Positions 60,803-64,000 of a stretch of 64,000 bases of DNA are shown here, piece by piece. Where the stretch lies: contig CADAUZ010000011.1 in NCBI GenBank assembly GCA_902791215.1, forward strand, positions 1 to 64,000. The letters are read 5' to 3'. The position numbers and the translations under genes are program-made. The DNA comes from Oscillospiraceae bacterium (GTDB lineage Bacteria; Bacillota; Clostridia; Oscillospirales; Oscillospiraceae). The notes beneath the pieces were generated by a model. It had not been told where the DNA came from, did no database searches, and saw only the letters and a program-made list of their open reading frames with translations. How positions within the stretch are numbered: the first letter of the stretch is position 1; every line of letters starts with the position of its first letter.

Positions 60803-62398
60803 TTATGCCGCTTGCTGTCTTGTCAGCTTCAGGATCATATCCGTGGCCTGGCCGCACAGCTCGTCGGCCTTGTCGAGGCACTGGTTGGTGAGGGCAGGAT
60901 TGTGCGCGCCCTCGGCATTCTCGACGAAGACGAAGTCCCAGTAGAACTGGGCGTCACGGGCGAGAGAGCGGACGGGATCGAGCTGCTCGTCGGTGTACTG
61001 CCCGTCAGCCACCGCCTTGGCCAGCAGCTCCGTCAGGTACTCGAGGCGGTAGCCCACGGTGTAGGTGCGCGTCTCGATCTTTTCCTGCACACCGCGGACC
61101 TCGCTCACCAGATCATAGTGGCACTGAGAGCAGGTGTTGGCGATGAGCTCGGGATTGTCCAGGGGGCTGATGAGATTGTGGCTGTGGTAGGCCTCGCCAT
61201 TGGCGTTGACCGCGTCGGGCATATGGCAGTCGGCGCAGGTGAAGGTGTCGGCGTGGGGGCTGCCGGCACCCAGGAAGGTCTCAAACTCGGGGTGCTGCAC
61301 CTTGATCTGCTTGACGCCGGTGCGGGGGTTGGTCCAGTCGGCAAAGGGCTCGCCGGTGGGGAAGTTCGAGCCGTCGTTGAAGTAGGCCAGCATCGTCTCG
61401 GGGGCCATGGAAGCAAGGTCATGGTGGGCGATGGTGGTGGCCTTCGTGTCGGGGGCGAAGTAGTACTCGTTGTGGCACTGGCCGCAGGCGAGGTTTGCGG
61501 GCGCGATCTTGTCAAAGTCGTCGCCGACAGCGTCGATCCAGTAGGTGTGGGTGATGGTGATGTCGCCGGGGGTGTTGGCGTGGCAGGTGTAGCAGCTGAT
61601 GCCCTCGGTGATCTGTGCCTGGACCTCGGTCCAATCCTTCTGGTAGGCGGAGATGCCCTCCTCGTTTACCATGTTGGTAAAGTCGGGGGTCTTGCAGGTC
61701 CAGCAGTTGGCCAGCGGGTGCGGACGGCCGGTGGCCTCGATGTCCTCCACGTCGTAGTAGTGGCCGCGGGCAGCCTTGTAGTCCTTGGCAAAGCCGTAGC
61801 CCTCATACAGGCCGCGCAGCATCGGATAGAGCTCGAGGTAATCCTCGGCCTCTTGGCTCTCCTTGGTCATGCACCAGGTGTTGTACTGGTCGGGGTACTG
61901 GTCCTTCCAGTCCACCGCGTGCAGGACCGTCACGCCGGACATGGTCTGCACCTTGTGGGCGACCGGCTTTTCCTCGACCGCGGGCGCGGTGTAGCCGTAG
62001 GCTTCGCTCGAAAGCCCGCCGCTCTGCAGTGCCAGGGCGACCGCGTTCTTGATCGCCTCGGAGGTAACGGTCGCACCGGAGACGGAGTCGACCGTCAGGC
62101 TCTGGCTCTCGACGATCTTACCGGGGAGCTGGTCGACCGCCATGGTGCCGATGCCCTCGGTCTCGCTGTGGTCGGTGACCTTGACCTCATAGATTTTCTT
62201 GTCGTCGGCCTTGACCTCGACCGTCACGTCCCCCACCTTGCCGGGGGCGCTGGCCGTCAGGGTCTGGGCGTTGGCGGAGGCCGCCTGCGCCACGATCCCG
62301 GTGCCGATGTTGATCACCAGCAGCAAAGCCAGGAACGCGCCGCAGCCCCCGCCGATCAGGTTCAGGATCTTTTCCCGTTTCTTCTTATCCTTCTTCAT
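60803..62398 (-). CDS. nrfA: Ammonia-forming cytochrome c nitrite reductase (NrfA) fused to an N-terminal FMN-binding domain
   Basis: A 531-residue membrane-anchored enzyme predicted to reduce nitrite to ammonia outside the cell. One helix (about 13-37) anchors it. Residues about 50-130 form an FMN_bind domain with DSVSGAT (T110), the ApbE covalent-FMN site. Residues about 145-531 are a pentaheme cytochrome c552: the catalytic haem CWTCK at 232-236 and haem motifs CYTCH 269, CGQCH 305, CADCH 388 and CSQCH 423. The CXXCK catalytic haem is diagnostic of NrfA. No NrfH or NrfBCD gene adjoins, so the FMN domain may replace NrfH as electron entry (inference). The start at 62398 has AGGAG 6 bases upstream; ATG 62401 is an alternative. 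Confidence 0.93.
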   Translation of the reverse strand: MKKDKKKREKILNLIGGGCGAFLALLLVINIGTGIVAQAASANAQTLTASAPGKVGDVTVEVKADDKKIYEVKVTDHSETEGIGTMAVDQLPGKIVESQSLTVDSVSGATVTSEAIKNAVALALQSGGLSSEAYGYTAPAVEEKPVAHKVQTMSGVTVLHAVDWKDQYPDQYNTWCMTKESQEAEDYLELYPMLRGLYEGYGFAKDYKAARGHYYDVEDIEATGRPHPLANCWTCKTPDFTNMVNEEGISAYQKDWTEVQAQITEGISCYTCHANTPGDITITHTYWIDAVGDDFDKIAPANLACGQCHNEYYFAPDTKATTIAHHDLASMAPETMLAYFNDGSNFPTGEPFADWTNPRTGVKQIKVQHPEFETFLGAGSPHADTFTCADCHMPDAVNANGEAYHSHNLISPLDNPELIANTCSQCHYDLVSEVRGVQEKIETRTYTVGYRLEYLTELLAKAVADGQYTDEQLDPVRSLARDAQFYWDFVFVENAEGAHNPALTNQCLDKADELCGQATDMILKLTRQQAA

Positions 62399-62462
62399 CA
62401 TGTTCTCCTGTTCTCCAGTACAGTCCGGCTGACTCGTAATAAGAGTGCATGGATACATGTTT

Positions 62463-62491
62463 ATCATATAATATTTTTATCTGTTTTGCAA
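62463..62491 (-). promoter_or_regulatory. Sigma-A promoter for nrfA
   Basis: On the minus strand TTGCAA (62491-62486), a 17-base spacer and TATGAT (62468-62463), about 65 bases upstream of the nrfA start. Confidence 0.65.
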
Positions 62492-62622
62492 GTCCTTTGT
62501 CACTGATTTTTTCGTTCATAAACTTGCAGTAGATTTTTTTGACAAGGGCTGTTATACTGGTTAAGGTTTATTGTACATACACGAACGGGCGAAAGCCCGC
62601 AGATTGAAAGGAGATATACAAC

Positions 62623-63927
62623 ATGGGTCTTATCAGTGCAGCTTTGAACGCCGCAAGCGGCGTTGCAGCCGATCAGTGGAAGGAATACTTTTACTGCGAC
62701 GCTCTTGATGCCAACACCATCATGGTGCGCGGCCAGAAGCGCGGCCGCTCCAACAACGGCAGCGACAACATCATCTCCAGCGGCTCCGTCATCGCCGTGG
62801 CCGACGGCCAGTGCATGATCATCGTCGAGCAGGGCAAGATTGCGGAGCTGTGCGCCGAGCCGGGCGAGTTTGTCTACGACGCCTCCACCGAGCCGTCCAT
62901 CTTCTCCGGCAGCCTGGGCGAGGGCATCGGCCAGGTCTTTGCCCAGATCGGCAAGCGCTTCACCTTCGGCGGCGTTGCCCCCAAGGATCAGCGCGTGTAC
63001 TACTTCAACACCAAGGAAATCACCGGCAACAAGTACGGCACGCCCTCCCCTGTCCCCTTCCGTGTGGTCGACCAGCGCGCCGGCATCGACATCGACATCG
63101 GCATCCGCTGCTTCGGCGAGTACTCCTACCGGGTTGCAAACCCCATTCTCTTCTATACCAACGTCTCCGGCAACGTTTCGGGCGCCTACACCCGCGACAT
63201 GCTGGATAACCAGCTCAAGACCGAGCTGCTGACCGCCCTCCAGCCCGCCTTCGCGAAGATCTCCGACCAGGGCATCCGTTACTCCAGCCTGCCCGGCCAC
63301 ACCAACGAGATCGCCGACGCTCTCAACGACGTGCTCTCCAACAAGTGGCGCGACCTGCGCGGTCTTGAGATCGTCGCCTTCGGCGTATCCAGCGTCAAGG
63401 CCAGCGAGGAAGACGAGCAGATGATCAAGGAGCTGCAGCGCAACGCTGCCTTCCGCGATCCCAACATGGCGGCGGCGCACCTCGTGGGCGCGCAGGCGGC
63501 GGCCATGCAGGACGCGGCCAACAACGCAAACGGCGCCGCCATGGGCTTCATGGGCATGAACATGGCCGCCCAGGCCGGCGGCGTGAACGCGGCAAACCTC
63601 TACGCCATGGGCTCCCAGCCTCAGACCCCGGCAGCACCCGCCGCCCCCGCGGCCGACACCTGGACCTGCCCCGGCTGCGGCAAGAAGGCCTTCGGCAAGT
63701 TCTGCACCGAGTGCGGCACCAAAAAGCCCGTCGACGGCTGGACCTGCCCGAGCTGCGGCAAGGTGAACAAGGGCAAGTTCTGCGCCGAGTGCGGCACCAA
63801 AAAGCCCGCCGACGCGCCGGTTTACAAGTGCGAAAAGTGCGGCTGGGAGCCGGAAGATCCCGCGCACCCGCCCAAATTCTGCCCCGAGTGCGGCGACCCC
63901 TTCACCGAGGAAGACATCGTAAAGTAA
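62623..63927 (+). CDS. SPFH-domain protein with three C-terminal zinc ribbons
   Basis: A 434-residue protein of the YdjI-like SPFH (band 7) branch. The SPFH domain spans about 25-270 (GSVIAVADGQCMIIVEQGKI, FRVVDQRAGIDIDIGIRCFGEY). A Gly/Ala/Met-rich helical linker (about 280-335) follows, then three zinc ribbons with CPGCGKK...CTECGTKK, CPSCGKV...CAECGTKK and CEKCGWE...CPECGDP. In Bacillus, YdjI works with PspA-like proteins at the membrane under stress. There is no membrane helix, and the role of the ribbons is unknown. GAAAGGAG lies upstream of the ATG. Confidence 0.9.
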   Translation: MGLISAALNAASGVAADQWKEYFYCDALDANTIMVRGQKRGRSNNGSDNIISSGSVIAVADGQCMIIVEQGKIAELCAEPGEFVYDASTEPSIFSGSLGEGIGQVFAQIGKRFTFGGVAPKDQRVYYFNTKEITGNKYGTPSPVPFRVVDQRAGIDIDIGIRCFGEYSYRVANPILFYTNVSGNVSGAYTRDMLDNQLKTELLTALQPAFAKISDQGIRYSSLPGHTNEIADALNDVLSNKWRDLRGLEIVAFGVSSVKASEEDEQMIKELQRNAAFRDPNMAAAHLVGAQAAAMQDAANNANGAAMGFMGMNMAAQAGGVNAANLYAMGSQPQTPAAPAAPAADTWTCPGCGKKAFGKFCTECGTKKPVDGWTCPSCGKVNKGKFCAECGTKKPADAPVYKCEKCGWEPEDPAHPPKFCPECGDPFTEEDIVK

Positions 63928-63950
63928 GTACGCAAATCACAATGACTGCT

Positions 63951-64000
63951 TGCCTCCCCCAGCCGCCCGCGGCGTTTGGGGGAGGTGTCGCGAAGCGACG
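63951..64000. repeat. R4 element (copy 3, cut by the window edge)
   Basis: GCCTCCCCCAGCCGCCCGCG and GGGGGAGGTGTCGCGAAGCG match the R4 family at 48020 and 59281. The right end is outside the window. Confidence 0.7.

Noticed and set aside
60803..62398. Octaheme nitrite or hydroxylamine reductase, or a NapC/NrfH-type quinol dehydrogenase
   Set aside because: There are exactly five haem motifs, one of them CXXCK, which fits NrfA. NrfH-type proteins have four CXXCH and are much shorter.

Overview
The window looks like a chromosomal segment of a GC-rich, endospore-forming member of the Clostridia, most like the gut Oscillospiraceae (Oscillibacter/Lawsonibacter type). This is inferred from gene content and order: spoIIGA-sigE, gdpP-rplI-dnaB, a PolC-type polymerase, hemZ, CarD, a CD1247-type protein, strong Shine-Dalgarno sites and several TTG/GTG starts. 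The taxon was not checked by any search.

Layout. 1-1.6 kb: a truncated GH13 amylase and a family 2 glycosyltransferase. 1.6-6.1 kb: pyruvate kinase overlapping a very large cyclic-di-GMP protein whose reading frame is broken at codon 7. 6.2-14.4 kb: a conserved minus-strand operon gdpP-rplI-dnaB-tilS-hpt-ftsH with its own promoter. 14.5-15.6 kb: a sugar nucleotidyltransferase with what looks like a stranded phosphomannomutase tail. 15.6-17.7 kb: AT-richer islets carrying three small genes, lying between copies of the 3' end of gap. 17.7-20.1 kb: gap and a histidine-kinase-like protein. 20.3-31.8 kb: a large secreted protein, a uridine kinase-like P-loop kinase, hemZ, a CarD regulator, a polysaccharide deacetylase, a CD1247-type protein, efp, an M24 peptidase and a two-component system. 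32-33.4 kb: a D,D-carboxypeptidase. 33.6-37.3 kb: a tatB-tatA-tatC operon followed by a Tat-exported FMN/FAD reductase. 37.4-39.5 kb: a phosphoesterase and a CofE-like ligase. 39.6-49.5 kb: pyrH-frr-uppS-dxr-rseP-ispG-polC, with cdsA missing from its usual place. 49.6-54.4 kb: a zinc-ribbon membrane protein, an EamA transporter, spoIIGA-sigE and a CPBP protease. 54.4-57.7 kb: rpmH-rnpA-yidD-yidC-jag. 57.9-62.4 kb: acpP, ccsA, resB and a nitrite reductase NrfA fused to an FMN-binding domain. 62.6 kb to the end: an SPFH protein with zinc ribbons.

The most distinctive biology is extracytoplasmic respiration. The window carries a membrane-anchored pentaheme NrfA with an N-terminal covalent-FMN module and no adjacent NrfH, its cytochrome c maturation pair ResB/CcsA, and a Tat-dependent FMN/FAD reductase placed directly behind the Tat translocase genes. 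Both enzymes carry the DxxSGAT motif that ApbE flavinylates, suggesting flavin-based electron delivery across the membrane. No ApbE or donor module is visible here.

Intergenic DNA is crowded with at least five families of inverted-repeat elements, labelled R1 to R5 below. One of them supplies the last codons of tilS. The gap 3' end appears to be a repeated insertion site (copies A, B and a decayed C).
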